NCBI GenBank assembly: GCA_015056495.1 | Contig: SVGC01000021.1 | Coordinates: 1 to 63,243, forward strand | From: Butyrivibrio sp. | Lineage (GTDB): Bacteria > Bacillota > Clostridia > Lachnospirales > Lachnospiraceae | Direction: 5' to 3' | Length of the DNA: 63,243 bases | Shown here: one piece after another, positions 44,324 through 52,908 of the stretch | Layout: each line of letters starts with the position of its first letter | Numbering within the stretch: the stretch's first letter is position 1 | Position numbers and translations under genes: made by a program | Notes under the pieces: model-generated | Told to the model about the DNA's origin: nothing | The model's input: the letters and a program-made list of their open reading frames with translations, nothing else | Database searches by the model: none

Positions 44324-46048
44324 TTACTTACTTGCCAGAAAAGCTGTTAACTGTTCTTCTAATGCATCAACTATATCCTGTCCGCCGTTTTCTAACGCCT
44401 GAGCCGTATTTGCATTTATCATTTCTGTAATTGTATCGTATGTTACTCCATTTCCATCTGTCTTGATTCCATGAAGTTTAACTGTAGAAACTAGATCTGT
44501 CACAGCTTTACACTGAGCAACAGATGTAGAGAGGTCAACGTCTGTGGTATCGAAGTGGAATCCCAGGATAGGAAGAGCAGAAAATGTACTATCTTCATAT
44601 TCATATTGTCTATAAGCAAGAGCGTCACCATCATATGCTGTGGAAATCAGAGCATAGTTAGGATTCCATGTCCAACCATAGCCACCAAAGTCACTACTGT
44701 AATTTGTAAGAGTCTCATAGGTTCCTTCCTCTTCACCATATACGAAGTCTTTTCCTTCGATTCCAAGCTGGAAGAGGTCATGAGCTTCCTGAGAACCAAA
44801 GAGCCAGTCAAGGAACTTCATTGTATATTCAATCTTGTCTGAACTTGCTGGTACGCAGAGACCATTATTTCCTTCATAGTTAACTGCAATGGCGCCTTCT
44901 TCCATATTTCTGATTGAATCATAATATACGAAATAACCAATTGAATCTTCTCCAAGAGTATCTTCATAACTCATGATACGCACATAATCGTCAAGAGTTC
45001 CAACAATAGATGCTGATAATCCATTAGAGAATGGAGTTTCGTAATCTGTGCAGCTAAGTGAGTCTGGATCAATGTATCCTGCTTCCTGCCATTCAGAGAA
45101 TTTTTCATATCTTGTCAAACCAAAGTCATACTGCCATCCTTCTGGAAAATCCTTAAATGCTTCATCGCCAGAACCTTCAACTGCAGTTGCTATAAGCTGA
45201 TTATCCTTGGTATATGTCCAGATTGTCAGTCCGCCAGCTGAGAAACACTGAATTCCGGCTTCAGCGGAACCAGGGAATACTTCACCTCTTAAAGAGAGCT
45301 GCTGATAAAAACCACGAGCCTGTGATGCACCATAGGCAATTACACCAGCATCTTTTGCAGCTGCCCAGTATTCTTCAAGCTGATCATAGTTTGTAATTTT
45401 TCCGTCGTCTCCGATGCCCCATTCTTTTGCCCAATCTTCACGATACCAGATTACTGGGATACCATTTCCATATACTTCAAATAGTGGAATATAGCACATT
45501 GAACCAAACCAGGTGTTGGCTTCCATAGTATCTGCGCTAAATGCAGAAGCAAGTCCAGGGTATTCATCAGGATTATTGAAGTATTCTGATAAATCAGCAT
45601 AATATCCTTCTGGAGCAAGATTCTTAAGCTGAATCCATGATGCGTCAAATACAAGATCCCAATCTGAACCTGAGGTGATTTCGAGATTCAGCTTATCTTT
45701 GTAATCAGAATGTTCAACCCAGTTAATGTCAAGTTCTATATTCAAAGTATCTTTTGTTAATTCAAGATATTTGGCATAAACTTCATCCCATCCGTCTGGC
45801 TTAGGTCCTTTGTGTAGAAATTTAATTGTGACTGGTTCATCAGGAACAACATAGCCTGTTGAATCAGATGTGTCAGAGGTTGTAGTTTCTTCACTACTCT
45901 GAGCTGTTTCTGTTACTGTATTATTAGCTGTATCTGTAGAAGTTGTATCTTCAGTAGTAGAAGAACTTCCACATGCACTGACTGAACATACAGTTGTTGC
46001 TGTGGCAAGCATTAGTGCAAGAGATCTTGCAAGTTTCTTTTTTTTCAT
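44324..46048 (-). CDS. Oligosaccharide-binding lipoprotein (ABC importer)
   Basis: This 574-residue lipoprotein has a KKKK start, a hydrophobic helix and lipobox SVSAC (Cys26), then a Ser/Thr-rich tether (~27-70). The rest is a family 1 solute-binding fold with the DLVFDASWIQLKNL region and several Trp/Tyr positions. Its length, above 500, matches LipO/YtcQ-type proteins, which bind larger glycans. AAGGAGG precedes ATG 46048. It should deliver the glycan to the two permeases at 39.9-41.8 kb. It is the first gene of a minus-strand unit with the AraC sensor and is divergent from the soluble AraC regulator. Confidence 0.9.
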   Translation of the reverse strand: MKKKKLARSLALMLATATTVCSVSACGSSSTTEDTTSTDTANNTVTETAQSSEETTTSDTSDSTGYVVPDEPVTIKFLHKGPKPDGWDEVYAKYLELTKDTLNIELDINWVEHSDYKDKLNLEITSGSDWDLVFDASWIQLKNLAPEGYYADLSEYFNNPDEYPGLASAFSADTMEANTWFGSMCYIPLFEVYGNGIPVIWYREDWAKEWGIGDDGKITNYDQLEEYWAAAKDAGVIAYGASQARGFYQQLSLRGEVFPGSAEAGIQCFSAGGLTIWTYTKDNQLIATAVEGSGDEAFKDFPEGWQYDFGLTRYEKFSEWQEAGYIDPDSLSCTDYETPFSNGLSASIVGTLDDYVRIMSYEDTLGEDSIGYFVYYDSIRNMEEGAIAVNYEGNNGLCVPASSDKIEYTMKFLDWLFGSQEAHDLFQLGIEGKDFVYGEEEGTYETLTNYSSDFGGYGWTWNPNYALISTAYDGDALAYRQYEYEDSTFSALPILGFHFDTTDVDLSTSVAQCKAVTDLVSTVKLHGIKTDGNGVTYDTITEMINANTAQALENGGQDIVDALEEQLTAFLASK

Positions 46049-46410
46049 TTTATTCCTCCTTGATCATTATATCCACGCCCCATAAAAGCGGAACTTTATT
46101 TGACGCTTGCCATTGTGCGTCTATAAACATGATGTTATATAGGGAAGAATTATTCTACTTTGTTACTTAACAAATGAACTATTTGTCATCATTTATACTA
46201 TCATTCATACGGATTACAATCGACTATAATTCTTAAATAGTTGGTTTGATTTTTAACAAAATGCAAAAATGGAAGAAAAGAGCATTGTATCGCAGGTTAG
46301 GTCGGTTATTATGGATATGAGCGGATTGATCAGTAGCAATATGTATTTTTGCGACTTCAAACAGAAATCCTGCAAGTTTTTAATTATATTTTTTGAAAAG
46401 GATTGAGCCT
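46049..46410. other. Divergent control region between binding protein and AraC regulator
   Basis: This 362-base AT-rich gap has no ORF and must hold promoters for both directions. I see an inverted repeat ACAAAT-N5-ATTTGT at 46170-46186 as a possible operator. I do not see convincing -35/-10 pairs on either strand. Confidence 0.35.
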
Positions 46411-47199
46411 ATGATAAGAGTAACTGCCTGCGGACATGATTCACATCATGCAAGACCTTGTAATATTGAACATAATAATTCATTATCAGATTACTTGGCT
46501 TTATTAGTAAAAAGACCAGCATGGTTCTATGTTGATGGAGAAAAAATACATACAAGTCCTAATATGATTATTATTTTTCCTCCTGATAGTTATATCCATT
46601 ATGGATGTGATGAACCCGGTTATAATGATGACTGGATTCATTTTAATTTGCTGGGTGAAGATGATGGATTAATAGAAAATCTTGGAATAATAATGTGTAA
46701 ACCACTGTATCCGAATGGATTTTTCAGATTATCGCAATATACGCAGCTTTTGTCTGATGTATTCCATGGGAATGGAAATCATAGTAATACTATTTTAGAT
46801 AATTTAATTCGAAGCTTTATATACGATTTAGGCGATGAACTCAGTATCAGAAATACCGAACCATCACCTAAATATTATGCTGAGTTTGCAAAACTAAGGT
46901 CAACAATCTATAACGACCCTGCCAAAGAAAGAAATATTCCTGAGATGGCAGAGGAACTAATACTAAGTGTTTCATATTTTCAACATTTGTATAAAGAATA
47001 CTTTGGTTGTTCCTGCAAGCAGGATACGATAGAAGCTAGGCTTAAGCTTGCAAGGTTCTATCTTTCAACAACTGATATGACAATAAGTGAAATATCAGAC
47101 TTTTGTGGCTATGACAATGAACTGCACTTTATGAGACAGTTTAAAAAATATGTTGGCTGCACCCCAACATGTTTTAGAAAAAATCAAAGGTCTATGTAA
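46411..47199 (+). CDS. AraC-family transcriptional regulator (soluble)
   Basis: This 262-residue protein has an N-terminal cupin-like sugar-binding half (residues ~1-150, with HTSPNMIIIFPP and DDWIHFNL) and a C-terminal AraC DNA-binding domain with helix-turn-helix units IPEMAEELILSVSYFQHLYKEY and ISEISDFCGYDNELHFMRQF. It probably responds to an intracellular breakdown product and controls the glycan genes around it. ATG 46411 is used with AAGGA upstream. It is divergent from the binding-protein gene. A REP-like palindrome begins 10 bases after its stop. Confidence 0.88.
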   Translation: MIRVTACGHDSHHARPCNIEHNNSLSDYLALLVKRPAWFYVDGEKIHTSPNMIIIFPPDSYIHYGCDEPGYNDDWIHFNLLGEDDGLIENLGIIMCKPLYPNGFFRLSQYTQLLSDVFHGNGNHSNTILDNLIRSFIYDLGDELSIRNTEPSPKYYAEFAKLRSTIYNDPAKERNIPEMAEELILSVSYFQHLYKEYFGCSCKQDTIEARLKLARFYLSTTDMTISEISDFCGYDNELHFMRQFKKYVGCTPTCFRKNQRSM

Positions 47200-47209
47200 A
47201 AGGAGCAAA

Positions 47210-47240
47210 ATGACCCTAGGGGACGGGGTCAAGGGGTCAT
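47210..47240. repeat. REP-like palindrome, GGGGACG core, single copy
   Basis: This 31-mer is identical to the left copy at 4823-4853. It lies between convergent genes (AraC and the CE12-like esterase). Confidence 0.85.
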
Positions 47241-47251
47241 TTTGCATTTAC

Positions 47252-49114
47252 TTAACCTACAGGGTGTACTTCAACATCTTTTGGCAGTGCTTTAGTCTGG
47301 CTACCTGCCATGTCCATCATGTGCACAAGGCCTGCGTAGCAGTCTGCGCGGCAGATGATATCCTCTCTTTTATAGCTGTCAGATATGATTCCAAGCTGGA
47401 TAGCTTTTTTCAGGCATTCCTCCATAGAAATCTCTCTTTTATCCTTATCTGATTCCATTCCCCTTATTACAAAACTTGCAAATTCTCCAGCTGTCAGGGC
47501 ATCATCCGGTCTGAAGCGGTCTTTTGGCGTTGTTGCAGGATCGATAAGGTTTTCTTCTATACATGCTTCCACATAAGATGAATCCCACTCATAGCGTGAC
47601 AGATCGCAGTACTTGCCATTATAAGGCCTCTTGCCGCTGATCCTGAGGGCTTTGAACAGCACCATAAGTACCTGAGCTCTAGGCATTTCTTCTGTTGGGT
47701 GCAAGTGCATGACACATGAATCAAGGAGACCGTATCTGAGGGCTTTGACCATGTCAGAGTATTGCGGTATTCCGTCAATATCAATGTAAGGAATGTCGAT
47801 TTCAAACATTCCTCCGGCTGGTTCCTTTGGCAGATCCTTGGTATCAGAGTCTGGAAGAAGAGGCGATGCTTCAACGCCACTGATTTCAGCACTTAGAGGC
47901 ATGATGTTTCTATTCCTTATTTGGAGCGCAATCTGAGATGCTATATATGTTGCACCGTACTCGTTAGTGTGTGTGATATCGCCTGGCATAAAGTAGTCAT
48001 GAGCTTTTTCGCCAAGAGAAACCCAATAGTCCATTGTTATCTGGTGTAGATCAATAAAAGGAACATCAAGCTCGTCTGCGACAGTCTTTGTTGCATCGGC
48101 ATGAGCCTGTAAAAGAGATCGCATCTTGCCATTATCTTCAAATGGTATACGGCTTATTGGAGACAGGAGGATTGGGAATGCACCTTTTTCTCTGATTTTT
48201 CTAACATACCAGCGGAGATTGTCAGCGTATCCGCCAAATGCTGCAAGATTGCGCCTCTTTTGGTCGTTATGACCGAACTGCAGCATGAATATATCGCCTT
48301 CTTTGATCCTGCTGTAGACAATATCCCAATGTCCGTCATCCCTAAAACAGTTGCTGGTCATACCGGAATGAGCCTGGTTGTTTACAGCGATATCTTCAAA
48401 ATAAGCAGCCATTTCCTGTGCCCATCCTGCGCAGCTTCCAAATGAATAGTACGGAAAGCCTGCATTCTGGTCAGTGAGAGTTGAATCACCTGCGATCCAC
48501 AAGGTCCTAACGTTGCTTGCAGCATTATTTTCAAGATTGCTGCTTGAATTATCATTGTTGACTTCTGCTATATCTTTTTTATCAGCAAGGTCATAATTAT
48601 ATATTTGTTCTACAGCTAAACTTGAAATTCCTGCATTTTGACCTGCCACGCTGACATATATTGCTTTCTGAGTATTGGGAATACTTGTCATTGCCGGGAT
48701 ATATGGATATACCGTAGTTAAAAAGCTCTTTTCATAGCTTTCGTTTTCAGCAATGTCAATGCCATGTGCTATCATGTTTCTACGACCAGCGAATATTCGC
48801 ATGTCGCTGATAACGCCGTTTGCGGCCTTGGTTTTTATTGTAACCCTGTATATTCCTTCATTTGGAACATCTACCCTGAAAATCAGTACATACCTGTCTT
48901 TTGCTATATATACGCCATCAGAAGTAGTGATATAGGCATCAGAGCTGTTACCTGCTGCAGATTTCCTTAGATTCCAGCCACCCATAAATAGTGACTTTTC
49001 GGAATCTGTTTTGCCTTCAACATTAAGTGCATCAACGATGCCATATCCTTTTTCTGCATTATATATATCCAGATTTGTTATTTCTTTTCCAAACTGGTAA
49101 ATTTTAGTTTCCAT
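47252..49114 (-). CDS. CE12-like SGNH esterase with C-terminal SLH-like modules
   Basis: This 620-residue protein has an N-terminal beta-sandwich (~1-175), a linker rich in Asn and Ser, a GDSL/SGNH hydrolase domain (~200-395) and three SLH-like repeats (~445-615). The triad and oxyanion residues are Ser211 in GDSTL, Asn283 in FGHND, and Asp379/His382 in DITHTN, as in rhamnogalacturonan acetylesterases (CE12). It should remove acetyl groups from glycans. SLH modules usually anchor proteins to the wall, yet there is no signal peptide. The start is uncertain: I use ATG 49114 behind GGAGGG; ATG 49126 behind AAAGGA is the alternative, and neither gives a signal sequence. Confidence 0.8.
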   Translation of the reverse strand: METKIYQFGKEITNLDIYNAEKGYGIVDALNVEGKTDSEKSLFMGGWNLRKSAAGNSSDAYITTSDGVYIAKDRYVLIFRVDVPNEGIYRVTIKTKAANGVISDMRIFAGRRNMIAHGIDIAENESYEKSFLTTVYPYIPAMTSIPNTQKAIYVSVAGQNAGISSLAVEQIYNYDLADKKDIAEVNNDNSSSNLENNAASNVRTLWIAGDSTLTDQNAGFPYYSFGSCAGWAQEMAAYFEDIAVNNQAHSGMTSNCFRDDGHWDIVYSRIKEGDIFMLQFGHNDQKRRNLAAFGGYADNLRWYVRKIREKGAFPILLSPISRIPFEDNGKMRSLLQAHADATKTVADELDVPFIDLHQITMDYWVSLGEKAHDYFMPGDITHTNEYGATYIASQIALQIRNRNIMPLSAEISGVEASPLLPDSDTKDLPKEPAGGMFEIDIPYIDIDGIPQYSDMVKALRYGLLDSCVMHLHPTEEMPRAQVLMVLFKALRISGKRPYNGKYCDLSRYEWDSSYVEACIEENLIDPATTPKDRFRPDDALTAGEFASFVIRGMESDKDKREISMEECLKKAIQLGIISDSYKREDIICRADCYAGLVHMMDMAGSQTKALPKDVEVHPVG

Positions 49115-49267
49115 TTTGCCCTCCATATGGTCCTTTCGCTTTATATGATGCGATCTATGCAAGCATGATCGTTTTATGACCCATAATCCTTTACATCATT
49201 ATATTTAATCTGATTCAAAAACTCTTTTACAAAATTGCTGATATCTAGGCATTTTCAACCGATTATT

Positions 49268-49276
49268 TGTTATAAT
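49268..49276 (+). promoter_or_regulatory. Extended -10 element upstream of addB
   Basis: TGT-TATAAT is a perfect extended -10 hexamer; no good -35 is seen at the expected distance. The start codon is 53 bases downstream. Confidence 0.55.
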
Positions 49277-49328
49277 TAAGAAGTTTGGAAGAAATCTTTT
49301 TACTATCTCAAAGGTAGGAGGAATAGTT

Positions 49329-52300
49329 TTGCTGAGGTTTTATTTTGGAGCATCAGGATCAGGGAAAAGTACAGAAGTTTACAATGAGATAATTGACAGA
49401 AGTATCAAGGAACCTGAAACAGACTTTCTTATCATCGTGCCTGACCAGTTTACCATGCAGACACAGATGGATATCGTAAAAAAACACCCACGACATGGAA
49501 TCATGAATATAGATGTCCTTAGTTTTGGACGCTTGTCACATCGCATTTTTGATGAGACAGGTGCTCAGAAGCTGGGAGTACTGGATGATATAGGCAAGAG
49601 CCTTGTCCTTAGGAGAGTAGCAGATACTCTTGGGGATAAGCTACCTGTTATCGGCGGTAATATGCACAAAGCCGGTTACATAGATGAGGTTAAGTCTACA
49701 ATATCAGAGTTTATGCAGTACGGCATAGATTATGACAAGATATGCAAGCTGGAGAGCGTATCTCAGGGTCATGGCGCGCTTAAAGCCAAGCTGGGAGACT
49801 TGGGGCTTTTGTACAAATCCTTCAAGGAATACATTCAGGATAGATATATTACCACTGAGGAGACACTGGATATCTTATGTTCAAGGCTGGATTCATCAGA
49901 ACTTGTAAAAAACAGTGTGATCGTATTTGACGGATTTACAGGTTTTACCCCTATTCAGTACAGAGTTATCAAAAAGCTCCTTGAGTTATCCAAGGAGATC
50001 ATTGTAACGATCATCATTGATACACAAGAGGATTATTACGGAATTCCTGAGGATGAGCAGGAATTATTTTTGCTGTCAAAAAAGACTGTATATGACCTTG
50101 AACGATTAGAATATGAAATTCAGTCAGAAAGGGCGTCTCAGCCAATGCCCGCCTTTGAAGCATGGCGAGATATAAGACATCAGGAGCATATTGATACTGT
50201 CATCGATCAGTATCCGGTAGTCAGATTAAAAGACAATCCTGAAATGTCTTTACTGGAACGAAGTCTTTTCAGATATAAACATATGGCTAATACTTATGAG
50301 GAGCCAAATAAGGCCATAAGCATGTTTCAGGCATCTAACCCAAGTGAAGAGGTAAGGCAGACTCTGATCAAGATCCGTGAGCTTGTAAGAACTGAGGATT
50401 GTCAGTATAGAGATATTGCCGTAGTCTGCGGTAATCTTGATACCTATGGATCACTTTTTGACAGAGCATCCAGTGTTTTTAATGTTCCAATGTACATTGA
50501 TAAGACTAACAGCATAGGCTTAAATCCATTCATTGAATATATCAGAAGTGCTATCAATGTTGTTATCACCAATTACAGTTATGAAGCTGTTTTTCACTAT
50601 ATGCGCAGTGGTATGACTGATTTTGATGATGAATCGATAGATGAGTTTGAAAACTATATAAGGGCTCTTGGAATTCGTGGCCGTAAGCGCTGGGAAGACA
50701 TATTTACAAGACATTTAAAGACAAAAGGGAAAGTGGATGAAGCTAAAGAAATAGCTTATATGGAACTGATGAACAGCATGCGAGAGCAGATTGTAGCCAG
50801 TCTTAAACCACTTTTTGAAAGTAAAAAAGGAACTGTAAGAGAAATATCTACGGCTCTGTATACCTTTATTTCAGAGGCATCATCCCAGCAAAAGCTTGAT
50901 GAAATGGCGTCAAGGTTCAAGGAAGATGGCGATCTTATAAGAAGTAGAGAATATAGCCAGATATATTCTAAAGTCATTGACCTTCTTGATCAGATGGTAA
51001 GTTTGATGGGAGATGACAGTATCAGCCTGGATGAATACCTTGAAATACTCGAGGCAGGATTTGGTGAGATTGAGGTTGGAACCATACCTCAGAATGTAGA
51101 TAGGATTGTTGTTGGTGATATTGAGAGAACAAGACTTAAAGAGATCAAGTATCTGTTTTTTGTCGGTGTTAACGAGGGCTCTATTCCGAAGGGAACCGGA
51201 AGTGGCGGAATACTTTCAGATATAGACAGGCAATTTTTGATGGATACAGACACTGATGGCATAGAGCTGGCACCTACACCGAGACAGCAGATGTACATCC
51301 AGCGTTTGTACCTGTATATGAACCTTACCAAGCCGTCCAAGGGATTATGTCTATCTTATTCCAATGTATCCTCTGATGGAAAAAGCATAAGACCGGCATA
51401 TCTTATAGGTAAACTGCAAAAGATATTCCCAAAGCTTGAGGTGACAGAGCCTGAGCTTGGAGATATGAGCCTTCAGCTGGAAAACTATTTTGACAGTATG
51501 AATTATATGGCTTCTGAAATGCGCGAATATGCGGAAGGAAGACTTGATGAAGATAAAACAAAAGAATTCCTTACTCTGTATTATAAGCTGTCAGAGATGG
51601 AAGGGCTTGAAGGTCTAAAGCACCTGGAAGCAGCTTCCTTTAAACGATATAAGAACACACCTCTTTCAAGAGCTATTGCCAGTGCACTATATGGAGCATA
51701 TCTTGAAAACAGTGTCAGCAGGCTTGAGCAATATGCAGCCTGCGCTTATGCCCATTTCCTGAAATATGGACTGCAACTGGATGAGAGAGATGAATTTGAA
51801 TTTAACGTAGCAGATCTGGGAAATGTATTTCATGGCGTGCTCGAAGAGTTCTCTACAAAGCTGGCAAAAAATGGCCTTGATTGGAGAACCTTTACCCAGG
51901 AGCAGGGAGAAGAATTGTTAAATGAAGCTTTAACTTCTTACGCAGAGTCTTATGGTGAGACAATCCTGCTCAGTAGTAAGAGAAATGAATATCTGATACA
52001 GCGTATTCACAGGATTTTGAGCAGAACAGTCAGCTCTTTACAATATCAGCTGTTAAAAGGTGCCTTTAATCCAAGCAAATTTGAGGTGGATTTCAGAGAT
52101 GCAGGAGATATTGATGAAATAAACGTAACGCTTGATATTGATGAAGAAAAACGTATCAAAGAACGTATGCGTCTCCATGGTCGTATCGATAGAATGGATC
52201 TGTATGAAGATCCTGACAATGTATATGTCAAAGTTATAGACTTTAAATCCGGTAAAAAAGATTTTGATATTTGCTCTTTATACTATGGATTGCAACTGCA

Positions 52301-52847
52301 GCTTGTAATGTACATGAATGTGGGAATGGCTATGGAAGCCAAAGAGCATCCGGGTAAAAATATAGTGCCTGCAGCAATCCTTTATTACAGAGTTCAGGAT
52401 CCGGTGATCAAGTCTGGAGGCGAAGAGATAACACCTGAACAGGTAAATGAAAAAATAAAGCAGGAACTGAGGATGACTGGACTGGTCAACTCTTCTGATG
52501 AAGTTATAAAACTACTTGATGAATCAATGGTAAAAAAATCAGACGTTATCCCTATAGACCGCAATAAAGATGGATCTCTGGCAGCTTCTAGCAAGGTGGT
52601 GTCCAGTGAAGATTACAAAGTTATAGCTGATTACGTAAATCGAAAGATACGTTCTTTTGGAAAAGAAATCTTGCAGGGAAATATTGCTGTAGATCCGTAT
52701 GAGATGCAGAACAGGAATGCATGTACTTACTGTAATTACAAAGGAATCTGTGGTTTTGATCCGTCTATTTCAGGTTATTCCAGGCGTGAGCTTGAAAAAC
52801 TGAAGGAAGATGAGGTAATGAACCTTATACGAAGTGAAGAGTCTTGA
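49329..52847 (+). CDS. addB: ATP-dependent helicase/nuclease subunit B
   Basis: This 1172-residue subunit works with AddA in the AddAB complex that resects double-strand breaks up to Chi and loads RecA. An N-terminal Walker A (GASGSGKST) starts at residue 8. The C-terminal nuclease region includes VIDFKSGKKDF, and the Fe-S cluster cysteines are visible as CAYAHFLKYG upstream and CTYCNYKGIC near the end. It begins at TTG 49329, with GGAGG 7 bases upstream and no nearby ATG. Length matches the family. It is followed 61 bases later by addA on the same strand. Confidence 0.95.
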   Translation: MLRFYFGASGSGKSTEVYNEIIDRSIKEPETDFLIIVPDQFTMQTQMDIVKKHPRHGIMNIDVLSFGRLSHRIFDETGAQKLGVLDDIGKSLVLRRVADTLGDKLPVIGGNMHKAGYIDEVKSTISEFMQYGIDYDKICKLESVSQGHGALKAKLGDLGLLYKSFKEYIQDRYITTEETLDILCSRLDSSELVKNSVIVFDGFTGFTPIQYRVIKKLLELSKEIIVTIIIDTQEDYYGIPEDEQELFLLSKKTVYDLERLEYEIQSERASQPMPAFEAWRDIRHQEHIDTVIDQYPVVRLKDNPEMSLLERSLFRYKHMANTYEEPNKAISMFQASNPSEEVRQTLIKIRELVRTEDCQYRDIAVVCGNLDTYGSLFDRASSVFNVPMYIDKTNSIGLNPFIEYIRSAINVVITNYSYEAVFHYMRSGMTDFDDESIDEFENYIRALGIRGRKRWEDIFTRHLKTKGKVDEAKEIAYMELMNSMREQIVASLKPLFESKKGTVREISTALYTFISEASSQQKLDEMASRFKEDGDLIRSREYSQIYSKVIDLLDQMVSLMGDDSISLDEYLEILEAGFGEIEVGTIPQNVDRIVVGDIERTRLKEIKYLFFVGVNEGSIPKGTGSGGILSDIDRQFLMDTDTDGIELAPTPRQQMYIQRLYLYMNLTKPSKGLCLSYSNVSSDGKSIRPAYLIGKLQKIFPKLEVTEPELGDMSLQLENYFDSMNYMASEMREYAEGRLDEDKTKEFLTLYYKLSEMEGLEGLKHLEAASFKRYKNTPLSRAIASALYGAYLENSVSRLEQYAACAYAHFLKYGLQLDERDEFEFNVADLGNVFHGVLEEFSTKLAKNGLDWRTFTQEQGEELLNEALTSYAESYGETILLSSKRNEYLIQRIHRILSRTVSSLQYQLLKGAFNPSKFEVDFRDAGDIDEINVTLDIDEEKRIKERMRLHGRIDRMDLYEDPDNVYVKVIDFKSGKKDFDICSLYYGLQLQLVMYMNVGMAMEAKEHPGKNIVPAAILYYRVQDPVIKSGGEEITPEQVNEKIKQELRMTGLVNSSDEVIKLLDESMVKKSDVIPIDRNKDGSLAASSKVVSSEDYKVIADYVNRKIRSFGKEILQGNIAVDPYEMQNRNACTYCNYKGICGFDPSISGYSRRELEKLKEDEVMNLIRSEES

Positions 52848-52908
52848 ATCACTTATGTTTCAGAGGATTAAACGGATTTTTGAATACAATGATTTTGGAG
52901 ATTAGGAA

